The notes below the pieces were generated by a model. The model was not told the DNA's origin. It did not search any database and worked only from the letters and a program-made list of their open reading frames with translations. DNA of 64,000 nucleotides from the NCBI RefSeq assembly GCF_020524485.1, contig NZ_JAIVLF010000004.1, positions 496,001 through 560,000 of the forward strand, given 5' to 3'. The DNA is from Novosphingobium profundi. Its GTDB lineage: Bacteria; Pseudomonadota; Alphaproteobacteria; Sphingomonadales; Sphingomonadaceae. This document shows, one piece after another, positions 29,451-39,020 of the stretch. Positions within the stretch are counted from its first letter, which is position 1, and the number at the start of each line of letters is the position of its first letter. Both the position numbers and the translations under genes were made by a program.

Positions 29451-30361
29451 GCTGGAAGATTACCGCCTACGCCGACCGCGCCACCATCGAGCACGTCCTT
29501 GTCGCGCACGAGGACGCCTTCGACTGGGATCCCGAGATCGTCATTTCGGGCAGCGAGATCGCCGAGGACAAGCCCGACGACTGGCAGCTCGAAGCCTGGC
29601 TGGGCCACAAGCCCGGCAAGGCCGAGACCGAGGCCCTCGCCGCGCTGTTCCCGGGCGAGGTTCCGGCCTTCGAAATCGAGGAACTGCCCGAGACCGACTG
29701 GCTCGTCTCCAGCCAGCAGGACCTGGAGCCGATCCGCGCCGGTGCCTTCCACGTCCACACGCCCGAACACCCCGCCCTGAAGGAAAGCGGCGTCTTCGAC
29801 TTCACCATCCCCGCCAGCCAGGCCTTCGGCACCGGACAGCACGCGACGACCGCCGGGTGCCTCGCCATGCTCACGCACATGAAGCAGCGCGGCGTCCTCG
29901 TGCGCAGCTGCGCGGACATCGGCACGGGCACCGGGCTCCTCGCCTTTGCCGCGCTGCGCCTGTGGCCCAATGCGCTGGCCATCGCGAGCGACATCGACGC
30001 GGTCTGCCCGGCCGTCGTGGAAGCCAATGCACGCACCAACGGCATTGCCATGGGCGAAGGCAACGGCGAGCTCATCATGACCGTCGCGGCGGGCATGGAC
30101 CACCCCCTGCTCCACGCGCGCGGGCCCTACGACCTCGTCCTGGCGAACATCCTCGCCGGACCGCTGGTCGAACTCGCCCCCGACTTCGCGGATGCGCTGG
30201 TTCCGGGCGGACACCTTGTCCTCGCAGGCCTTCTGGAAACGCAGGAGCCTGCCGTGCGCCGCGCCTGCCGCCTTGCCGGACTGCGCCTTGCGGGCCGGAT
30301 GGTGAACGGGGACTGGTCGATCCTCTGGCTGCGCAAGCGCCGTCGCTGGCGGGCAAGCTGA
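29447..30361 (+). CDS. prmA: Ribosomal protein L11 methyltransferase
   Basis: Encodes 304 residues. An N-terminal L11-recognition domain (about 1-60) precedes the SAM methyltransferase domain with QAFGTGQHATT near 125, DIGTGTGLLAFAAL near 162 and the PrmA-specific LANILAGPL near 232. It trimethylates ribosomal protein L11 in the cytoplasm. The start codon overlaps the metallo-beta-lactamase stop by 4 bases, so translation is coupled to that gene. It ends 22 bases before repeat copy R2. Confidence 0.94.
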   Translation: MSWKITAYADRATIEHVLVAHEDAFDWDPEIVISGSEIAEDKPDDWQLEAWLGHKPGKAETEALAALFPGEVPAFEIEELPETDWLVSSQQDLEPIRAGAFHVHTPEHPALKESGVFDFTIPASQAFGTGQHATTAGCLAMLTHMKQRGVLVRSCADIGTGTGLLAFAALRLWPNALAIASDIDAVCPAVVEANARTNGIAMGEGNGELIMTVAAGMDHPLLHARGPYDLVLANILAGPLVELAPDFADALVPGGHLVLAGLLETQEPAVRRACRLAGLRLAGRMVNGDWSILWLRKRRRWRAS

Positions 30362-30370
30362 GAATAGGGA

Positions 30371-30519
30371 CGAAAGAGATATATCAAGGGGTCATCACCC
30401 CTTGACCCCGAACCGGGCGACCTCACCTTATCTCAGCCAGACTGGCGCAGGGAAGGTGAGGTCTGCAAATTTGGGGAGCCCGAGGGCGATGGCCCTCGGA
30501 ACCGATATCTTTGAATCTC
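30371..30519 (-). repeat. Dispersed palindromic element, copy R2 (complete)
   Basis: All three hairpins are present: hairpin 3 TCAAGGGG/CCCCTTGA at 30384-30405, hairpin 2 ACCTCACCTT/AAGGTGAGGT (10 perfect pairs) at 30420-30462 and hairpin 1 CCGAGGGC-GATG-GCCCTCGG at 30480-30499. Relative to the minus-strand PilZ gene at 30547, hairpin 1 begins 47 bases after its stop. Hairpin 2 has an inner CCAG/CTGG stem. Confidence 0.88.
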
Positions 30520-30546
30520 TTGTCCGACCGGCCGGCTCGCTTCAGC

Positions 30547-30822
30547 TCAGGCCACAATTTCCAGTTCAAGACGCCGGGCCGCACGGCCATAGCGCGTCAG
30601 GATCTTCTCCGCACCGGGATCGAGCACCCGGTCGAACGCCACGCCCACGCGATCGGCCACGCTCCAGCGCACCCGCGCCTTGATCATCCCCACACCATCG
30701 AGCGCGAAAGCCAGTTTCTGGCCGCACGCCAGTTCACCGCATTCCACGACGAACTGGCAGCCCGCCGACGAAACATGCCGGGCTACCACGCTGGGATGGT
30801 CGCATACGTCCCGCATCTGCAT
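30547..30822 (-). CDS. Short PilZ-like protein
   Basis: Encodes 91 residues from the ATG at 30822, which follows GGAGGAGGG. The core (SSAGCQFVVECGELACGQKL, then ARVRWSVADRVGVAFDRVL) matches the second half of a PilZ domain. The first motif RxxxR is absent and the DxSxxG position reads HVSSAG, so c-di-GMP binding is doubtful. Being small and cytoplasmic it may be an adaptor. It is divergent from sciP across an AT-rich region with CtrA-like boxes, which makes cell-cycle control possible. Confidence 0.7.
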   Translation of the reverse strand: MQMRDVCDHPSVVARHVSSAGCQFVVECGELACGQKLAFALDGVGMIKARVRWSVADRVGVAFDRVLDPGAEKILTRYGRAARRLELEIVA

Positions 30823-30866
30823 GATGCCCTCCTCCGCTGCGCCGCTTCTCCTGCGCACAAGGCTAA

Positions 30867-30881
30867 TTAATAAATCTTAAC
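30867..30881. promoter_or_regulatory. CtrA-like box, PilZ-proximal
   Basis: TTAA-N6-TTAAC. The textbook CtrA consensus is TTAA-N7-TTAAC, so the spacer is one base short. It lies 45 bases upstream of the PilZ start and in the shared region with sciP. Confidence 0.4.
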
Positions 30882-30978
30882 GCCCCGTAAACTTTCGTAA
30901 ACCGCGAATTTATGGGGATATTAGCAAGAGACCGCGATTTCTCGGTAGAATACATAATTTGCAATTAACCTTTGCAAG

Positions 30979-30993
30979 TTAATTAATGTTAAC
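30979..30993. promoter_or_regulatory. CtrA-like box, sciP-proximal
   Basis: A second TTAA-N6-TTAAC, 63 bases before the sciP start, with an extra TTAACC half-site at 30965-30970. In Caulobacter sciP is activated by CtrA. Spacing again is N6, so this is suggestive only. Confidence 0.45.
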
Positions 30994-31055
30994 GCATTCT
31001 GGCAAGAATAGACGCTGTCAGGGGGGTTGGTGCTGACAATCGAGAGAGGCCAACC

Positions 31056-31358
31056 ATGGAACATGACGAGAAGCAGCGGCCCGATTCCGTAATTGGGCCC
31101 CTAGGGGAAAAACTAGAGAGGGCAACACTACCGCCCGCAAATACTTCGCGATGGGTCGTACGCCGCAAGGCCGAAGTTGTCGCAGCCGTCAATGGCGGTC
31201 TGCTTACGATAACAGAAGCTTGCGAACGCTATGGACTTACGCTCGAAGAACTTGCCTCATGGCAACGCTCCGTCGAACGTGAGGGCATGGCGGGCCTTCG
31301 AGCCACGCGCGTTCAGCATTACAGGCAAATGCATGAACGACAGGGACGCAAGTCCTGA
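31056..31358 (+). CDS. sciP: CtrA inhibitor SciP (DUF1153)
   Basis: Encodes 100 residues. The block VIGPLGEKLERATLPPANTS then RWVVRRKAEVVAAVNGGLLT and EACERYGLTLEELASWQRSV is almost the canonical SciP sequence: a helix-turn-helix protein that binds CtrA and blocks recruitment of RNA polymerase at CtrA-activated promoters, shaping the cell cycle. GAGAGG precedes the start. The upstream AT-rich region contains CtrA-like boxes, consistent with the CtrA-sciP loop known from Caulobacter. It is monocistronic with its own terminator. Confidence 0.95.
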   Translation: MEHDEKQRPDSVIGPLGEKLERATLPPANTSRWVVRRKAEVVAAVNGGLLTITEACERYGLTLEELASWQRSVEREGMAGLRATRVQHYRQMHERQGRKS

Positions 31359-31420
31359 CGGATGACACGCGGCGGTCTGTTCGGCGGTACAGGCCAAGCC
31401 TCCTCGGGGAATCCCCTGTG

Positions 31421-31457
31421 AAAACGGGCTGACGCTTGCGGGCGCCGGCCCGTTTTT
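31421..31457. terminator. Terminator between sciP and ligA
   Basis: AAAACGGGC and GCCCGTTTTT pair around an 18-base loop that has its own GC-rich core. A/T runs on both sides serve the convergent sciP and ligA genes. A shorter GGGGAATCCCC hairpin precedes it near 31405. Confidence 0.8.
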
Positions 31458-31467
31458 ACATCCTTAA

Positions 31468-34486
<3,019 letters not shown>

Positions 34487-34572
34487 GGTCTTCTCCTTCT
34501 GTCCAATTGGATTGGTAGCAGACGGAAATGGCGACAGCCAAGCAGGATTGCCGGTCTGCAAGGCGCGGCAGT

Positions 34573-35469
34573 TCAGCCCAGCACGTGGCCCAGCGTCAGG
34601 ATCGTGCGTGCGTGACGCTGGGCAATCGCCATGCGGTCCGCGCCGTAGCCACCGCCAAGTGTGCTGGCCACAGCGATACCGCGCGCCCGCGCCTCGCCCG
34701 CAACCATGCGATCGCGCGCCTCCAGTCCCTCGTCCGACAGCGCGAGGCGTCCGAGCTTGTCGTCCGCGTGGGCATCGACGCCCGCCTGCAGCAGGATGAG
34801 TTCGGGCGCGAAGTAATCGAGCACCTGCGGGAACGCACCGGCCAACGCCTCCAGATAGGCCGCATCGCCCAGGCCATCGGCAAGGCCAATATCGAGCGAG
34901 GAGCGCGCCTTGCGCGAAGGAAAGTTCTTCTCGGCGTGAAGTGACAAGGTGAAGATATCCCCCCGCCCGGCCGTCAGCGCGGCGGTGCCATCACCCTGAT
35001 GCACGTCGAGATCGAGGATAAGGACGCGGGAGACCTCGCCCTCCTCGATCAGCCGGTTGGCCGCCAGAGCCAGATCGTTGAACACGCAGTACCCCGCGCC
35101 GGTATCGGCCAGCGCATGGTGGCTGCCGCCCGCGCTGTTGGCGGCGTATCCGTGAGCAAGCGCGAGCCGGGCCGCCAGCCATGTGCCTCCCGGCGAAAGC
35201 TGCGAGCGGCGCGAGATCCGCGCGTCGATGGCAAAGCCGATCCGGCGCTGCTTGGCCGGCGGCACACGGCAGGTGAGGACCTCCTCGACATAGGCCGGGT
35301 CATGGACAGCTTCGAGCCATTCGGGCGGCATGATCTCAGGTTCATGGACCGTCATCGCCGCCCCGCTCTCACCCAGCGCGCGCATGACGAGCGCGTACTT
35401 GTCGTGCGGGAAGGTGCCGGACCGGGCGGTTTCCACCGCATAATCGGGGTGATGGACGATGTGCAGCAT
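34573..35469 (-). CDS. Histone deacetylase-like amidohydrolase
   Basis: Encodes 298 residues. Zinc-amidohydrolase motifs of the HDAC/acetoin-utilisation superfamily are clear: GGSHHALADTGAGYCVFND near 108 (the His-His pair), LDLDVHQGDGTA near 145 (metal-binding Asp and His) and the GGGYG loop near 275. It resembles the class IV/prokaryotic 'histone deacetylase family protein' that removes acetyl or other acyl groups from small molecules or proteins. The ATG at 35469 gives the usual MLHIVHHPDY start; one at 35532 would add 21 residues. It follows the small membrane gene after 82 bases. Confidence 0.88.
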   Translation of the reverse strand: MLHIVHHPDYAVETARSGTFPHDKYALVMRALGESGAAMTVHEPEIMPPEWLEAVHDPAYVEEVLTCRVPPAKQRRIGFAIDARISRRSQLSPGGTWLAARLALAHGYAANSAGGSHHALADTGAGYCVFNDLALAANRLIEEGEVSRVLILDLDVHQGDGTAALTAGRGDIFTLSLHAEKNFPSRKARSSLDIGLADGLGDAAYLEALAGAFPQVLDYFAPELILLQAGVDAHADDKLGRLALSDEGLEARDRMVAGEARARGIAVASTLGGGYGADRMAIAQRHARTILTLGHVLG

Positions 35470-35551
35470 CCCCCTGCCGTTAACCGGGCGCACCGCTGCG
35501 GTCGAGCCCCCGAGGCGCGCAACGCGTCGCATTGTGGCTCGGCTTCAGGCC

Positions 35552-35890
35552 TTACGCTCCCATCCACACGACAGGGTTGGTGGCGCACAGGAAAACCGAG
35601 TTCAGCGCCACGAGTGCCAGATCGCGTGCCCCGCTTTCATCCCCGAACCAGCGCAGGAAGCGGGAGAAATTCCAGGTCCCCAACACGCCCGCCAGGATCG
35701 TCCAGGCGAGGATCGCCACCCCGAACGGGGTCATTGCAAAGACACTGAAGCCCGAGAGGGCGAGCCCCACGAGGAGAAGGAGCATCCAGACCGCGCAGCC
35801 AAAGGAACTGAGCCCCCAGGCCAGCGCGACAAAGGGAAAGGCAAGTGTTGCCCCAAACGCACCCAGTTCCGCGCGGGTGGGGCGGCGCAT
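35552..35890 (-). CDS. Small membrane protein downstream of recN
   Basis: Encodes 112 residues with three to four transmembrane helices (about 8-28, 33-52, 56-72 and 88-108). No recognised family. The start overlaps the recN stop by one base (TGATG), so it is translated in coupling with recN and would share its SOS control. Confidence 0.72.
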   Translation of the reverse strand: MRRPTRAELGAFGATLAFPFVALAWGLSSFGCAVWMLLLLVGLALSGFSVFAMTPFGVAILAWTILAGVLGTWNFSRFLRWFGDESGARDLALVALNSVFLCATNPVVWMGA

Positions 35891-37554
35891 CAGGCGCCCT
35901 GGAGCAGCCGGTCGGCCTGCGCGCGCGCTTCCTCGGTGACCTGCGCGCCCGAGAGCATGCGCGCGATCTCTTCCTTGCGCTCGGCCTCGCTGAGCGGGGC
36001 GACCGAGGTCTTGGTCACCGTCCCGCGCGAGGACTTGGAAATCATGTAGTGGCGGTTGCCGCGCGCGGCGACCTGCGGGCTATGCGTGACGGCCAGGAGC
36101 TGCCCATTCGAGGCGAGGCGCGCGAGGCGCTCACCAATGGCATCGGCCACCGCACCGCCCACGCCCCGGTCGATCTCGTCGAAGATCACCGTGGCCGCCC
36201 CGCCCTCTTCGGCCAGCGCAACCTTGAGCGAGAGGATGAAGCGCGACAGTTCGCCGCCCGAGGCAATCTTGGCGAGCGGTGCGAACTCGGCGCCCGGGTT
36301 GGTCGAGATGAGAAACTCCACCCCGTCCATACCGCTCGCGTTCCAGCGCGCCTCGGGCAGCTTGACGACCGAGGTCTGGAAGCGCGCGGCGTCGAGCTTG
36401 AGCGGGGCGAGTTCGGCCGCCACAGCCTTGTCGAGCCGCCGCGCGGCCGAACGGCGCAAGTCATGGCGCTTGCTCGCCTTGTCGCGGTAGTCGAGCGCGG
36501 CCTTCTGCGCGGCGGCCTCCAGCCTGGCGATATGCTCGCTCCCCCCCTCGATCGCGTCGAGCGCGGCGCGCATTGTCGCCATCTTTCCAGGCAGGTCATC
36601 GACGGCACAGGCATGCTTGCGGGCCTGCGCGCGCAAGTCGAACAGGCGTGTCTCGATCCGGTCTAGCTCGGCCGGATCGAAGGCCAGCGCCTGCGCGGCT
36701 TCTTCCAGCTTGGCTTCGCTCTCCCCCGCCTCGATCACCGCGCGGTCGAGCGCGTCGAGCGCTTCGGCGAGCAGCGCATGTTCAGGCGCGATGCGGTCCA
36801 GTCGCCGCGCAGCCCCGCGCAGCGCGGCGAGCGGCGAATCGTTGCCGTCCCACAGGAAGCGCAAGCCCTCCAGATCCTCGGACAGACGCTCACCCTTCTG
36901 CATGTCCGCGCGGGCCAGCGCGAGGGTTTCCTCCTCGCCTTCTTCGGGTGACAGCGCCTCCAGTTCGGCCAGGTGCGCGGTCAGCAATTCCTCGTCCTCG
37001 GCCGCGCGGGCGACTTCCTCGCGCGCGAGATCGAGCGCGTCTTGTGCGCGCCGCCAGGTCTTGAAGGCGGCTTCGAGCCCGGCGAGATCGCCACCGGCAA
37101 AACGGTCGAGAAGGTCGCGGTGGCCCTTGGCGTTGACGAGGCCGCGGTCATCGTGCTGGCCGTGGATCTCGACCAGGGCCGGACCGATTTCCCGCAAGAG
37201 CGCTACGCTGACGGGCTGGTCGTTGAGCCAGGCGCGCGAGCCGCCGTCGGCCTTGAGCTGGCGGCGCAGGATGAGCGGTTCCCCCGGCTCCACCTCAATG
37301 GCAGCGCCCTCAAGAGCCGCTTCCAGGACAGCAGGCAATTGCGCAAACTCGAACGTCGCCGTCACGCTGGCCCGTGCCTCGCCCGCACGGACGAGGCCGG
37401 TATCGGCGCGGTTGCCGATGACGAGGCCCAGCGCGTCGAGCAGGATCGACTTGCCGGCACCGGTTTCACCGGTCAGCACACCAAGGCCACGGGCAAAATC
37501 GAGGTCGAGTGCCTCGATCAGGACGATGTTGCGGATGGAGAGACGAGTCAGCAT
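35890..37554 (-). CDS. recN: DNA repair protein RecN
   Basis: Encodes 554 residues of the SMC-like double-strand-break repair ATPase. It begins MLTRLSIRNIVLIEALDLDF with Walker A GETGAGKS near 34, has the long coiled-coil arms (about 150-360) and the C-terminal ABC signature (ASGGELSRFILSLK) with Walker B TVIFDEIDRGVGG. There is no Shine-Dalgarno sequence; instead an SOS box abuts the start codon, so transcription must begin very near it or the message is leaderless. It is followed without gap by a membrane protein gene. Confidence 0.96.
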   Translation of the reverse strand: MLTRLSIRNIVLIEALDLDFARGLGVLTGETGAGKSILLDALGLVIGNRADTGLVRAGEARASVTATFEFAQLPAVLEAALEGAAIEVEPGEPLILRRQLKADGGSRAWLNDQPVSVALLREIGPALVEIHGQHDDRGLVNAKGHRDLLDRFAGGDLAGLEAAFKTWRRAQDALDLAREEVARAAEDEELLTAHLAELEALSPEEGEEETLALARADMQKGERLSEDLEGLRFLWDGNDSPLAALRGAARRLDRIAPEHALLAEALDALDRAVIEAGESEAKLEEAAQALAFDPAELDRIETRLFDLRAQARKHACAVDDLPGKMATMRAALDAIEGGSEHIARLEAAAQKAALDYRDKASKRHDLRRSAARRLDKAVAAELAPLKLDAARFQTSVVKLPEARWNASGMDGVEFLISTNPGAEFAPLAKIASGGELSRFILSLKVALAEEGGAATVIFDEIDRGVGGAVADAIGERLARLASNGQLLAVTHSPQVAARGNRHYMISKSSRGTVTKTSVAPLSEAERKEEIARMLSGAQVTEEARAQADRLLQGA

Positions 37555-37569
37555 GTTCGCGAATCGTTC
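37555..37569. promoter_or_regulatory. LexA (SOS) box touching the recN start codon
   Basis: GTTC-N7-GTTC on the plus strand (GAAC-N7-GAAC on the recN strand), the alphaproteobacterial LexA consensus. The box ends one base before the recN ATG, and its spacer contains GATTC, a GANTC site for the CcrM methylase. Confidence 0.75.
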
Positions 37570-37640
37570 TACCGTACGAATTCGCTTTCGTCACCCGGCT
37601 TTACGCCTGTTAACGTGCTGTCGGTGGGCGCTGGCGCCCC

Positions 37641-37692
37641 GCCCTGTTGCGTTGCCCTGTTGCGTTGCCCTGTTGCGTTGCCCTGTTCCGGT
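37641..37692. repeat. 13-bp tandem repeat, four units
   Basis: Three perfect copies of GCCCTGTTGCGTT and a fourth that changes to GCCCTGTTCCGGT run head to tail, directly after a GGGCGC-TG-GCGCCC hairpin at 37626-37639, upstream of recN. Confidence 0.85.
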
Positions 37693-37713
37693 GCGACCCG
37701 AAGGGCGGAGGCG

Positions 37714-37833
37714 TCAGGCGAGCAGATGGAGCCCGGCGGCGATCCCCAGTGCCCAGACACCAAGGACAAGAGCACACAGGGCCTCGATTTCCCAGCAGCG
37801 ACCCGGGGCTTCGAAATTGTGCGGAGCAGCCAT
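37714..37833 (-). CDS. Possible 39-residue single-span membrane peptide
   Basis: A short frame from ATG 37833 to TGA 37714 encodes 39 residues: a soluble N-terminus with three charged residues near position 15 (CWEIEA) and one continuous hydrophobic helix (about 18-39, LCALVLGVWALGIAAGLHLL). An AGGA lies about 13 bases before the ATG, a poor distance. Third-position GC is only moderately high. Membrane peptides this short are easy to miss, and the hydrophobic helix is more orderly than expected by chance, but this is a tentative call. Confidence 0.38.
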   Translation of the reverse strand: MAAPHNFEAPGRCWEIEALCALVLGVWALGIAAGLHLLA

Positions 37834-37970
37834 CTTAGCGAAACTTTCCTGAAGCGATTCGGCGCATCTGTCGCGCCGTTGCTCGCACCTTTTAACTCAA
37901 CCCATAAAGTAGACAAAGTGAATTTTTGGCAATCGCAATGACCGCGCCACACCGCTGCGTCGCATACGAG

Positions 37971-38003
37971 AAGCCCCCCGCAGCGCGAAGCTGCGGGGGG
38001 CTT
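37971..38003. terminator. Hairpin downstream of bamD
   Basis: AAGCCCCCCGCAGC and GCTGCGGGGGGCTT are perfectly complementary around GCGAA, 27 bases after the bamD stop. It lacks a long T run, so termination may rely on the stem strength alone. Confidence 0.7.
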
Positions 38004-38029
38004 GATAACCGTTCGTATGGCCCGTTCGT

Positions 38030-38827
38030 TCAGGCCGCGATGAAGTCGGGCGCGTTCTTGTCCATGAGCTTGTAGGCGCGCTCGTACCACTTGGAATTGG
38101 GGTAATTGTTCTCGAGCACGGCCGCCGCCTTCTGGGCTTCCTCGGGAACGCCGAGCGAGAGGTAGCACTCGACCAGACGAAACAGCGCCTCAGGCGCGTG
38201 GCTGGTGGTCTGGAAATTGTCGACCACGGCGCGGAAGCGCAGCGTGGCGGCCAGCCACTTGCCGCGCTGCTGGTAGTTGCGCCCGACGGTCATTTCCTTG
38301 CCCGCGAGGTGATCGTTGACCAGGTCGAGCTTGAGGCGCGCGTCGGCCGCGTACTGCGTGGTCGGATAGCGGCGGATGATGTCGGTGAGCGCGGCCTTGG
38401 CCTGCTCGGTCGTCTTCTGGTCGCGCGTCACGTCGCTGATCTGCTCATAGTAGCACATCGAGATCAGGTAGTAGGCGTAAGGCGCATCCTTGTTGCCCGG
38501 GTGGATCGAGAGGAAGCGCTGCGCCGACTGGATCGCCTTGTTGTAATCGCGCGCGGCGTAATAGCTGAACGCGCTCATCAACTGCGCGCGGCGCGCCCAG
38601 GGCGAATAGGGATGCTGGCGCTCGACCTCATCGAACAGCGCTGCGGCCTGCTTGGTGCGGCCGGTATCGAGACGCTCGCGCGCAGCGGCATAAAGCGTGT
38701 CGACGTCGCGCGCGACGTAGGCGGTATCCTTGGCGCCGCCCGAGCCGCCACCGCAGCCGGCCGTGAGGACAAGGGCGCCGCATGCAGCGGCCAGGACAAC
38801 GGGTTTGAGGCGCGAACGTTCGAACAT
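38030..38827 (-). CDS. bamD: Outer membrane protein assembly factor BamD
   Basis: Encodes 265 residues from the ATG at 38827. A lipoprotein signal peptide ends in the lipobox LTAGC (Cys24 or so) and is followed by a Gly-rich linker and five TPR motifs (for example YAAARERLDTGRTKQAAALF, and AIQSAQRFLSIHPGNKDAPY). It is the essential lipoprotein of the BAM complex that folds outer-membrane proteins. Upstream of recN and ligA in many alphaproteobacteria; lpxC, which often precedes it, is not in this window because the next gene upstream is divergent. Confidence 0.95.
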   Translation of the reverse strand: MFERSRLKPVVLAAACGALVLTAGCGGGSGGAKDTAYVARDVDTLYAAARERLDTGRTKQAAALFDEVERQHPYSPWARRAQLMSAFSYYAARDYNKAIQSAQRFLSIHPGNKDAPYAYYLISMCYYEQISDVTRDQKTTEQAKAALTDIIRRYPTTQYAADARLKLDLVNDHLAGKEMTVGRNYQQRGKWLAATLRFRAVVDNFQTTSHAPEALFRLVECYLSLGVPEEAQKAAAVLENNYPNSKWYERAYKLMDKNAPDFIAA

Positions 38828-39020
38828 GGCGCGTCTATAACCAGCGCGCGGCTGAACGCCAAGTGAAGTTGCGCACTGTTTTTCCACCCGCCCCTAACCC
38901 GCCCTGCCCCGGCCCAGCCCGATCTCAAGGCGATGCAAGCGGGCAACGCCAAGGACTTAGGGTGAAAACTTCGGCAGATGCGCCTTGCCTGCCCCCTCCA
39001 GCCTGCCATAGTGGCCAGCA

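Larger units (their letters stand above)
37570..38029. other. Long intergenic region between recN and bamD
   Basis: About 460 bases. It holds a 13-bp tandem repeat (37641-37692), a possible 39-residue membrane peptide gene (37714-37833), an AT-rich patch at about 37840-37940 that may carry its promoter and that of recN, and the hairpin after bamD (37971-38003). Confidence 0.5.

Noticed and set aside
38951-38966. CTTAGGGTGAA shared by the regions upstream of the antiporter and purF
   Set aside because: Short match in two unrelated intergenic regions; chance is sufficient.
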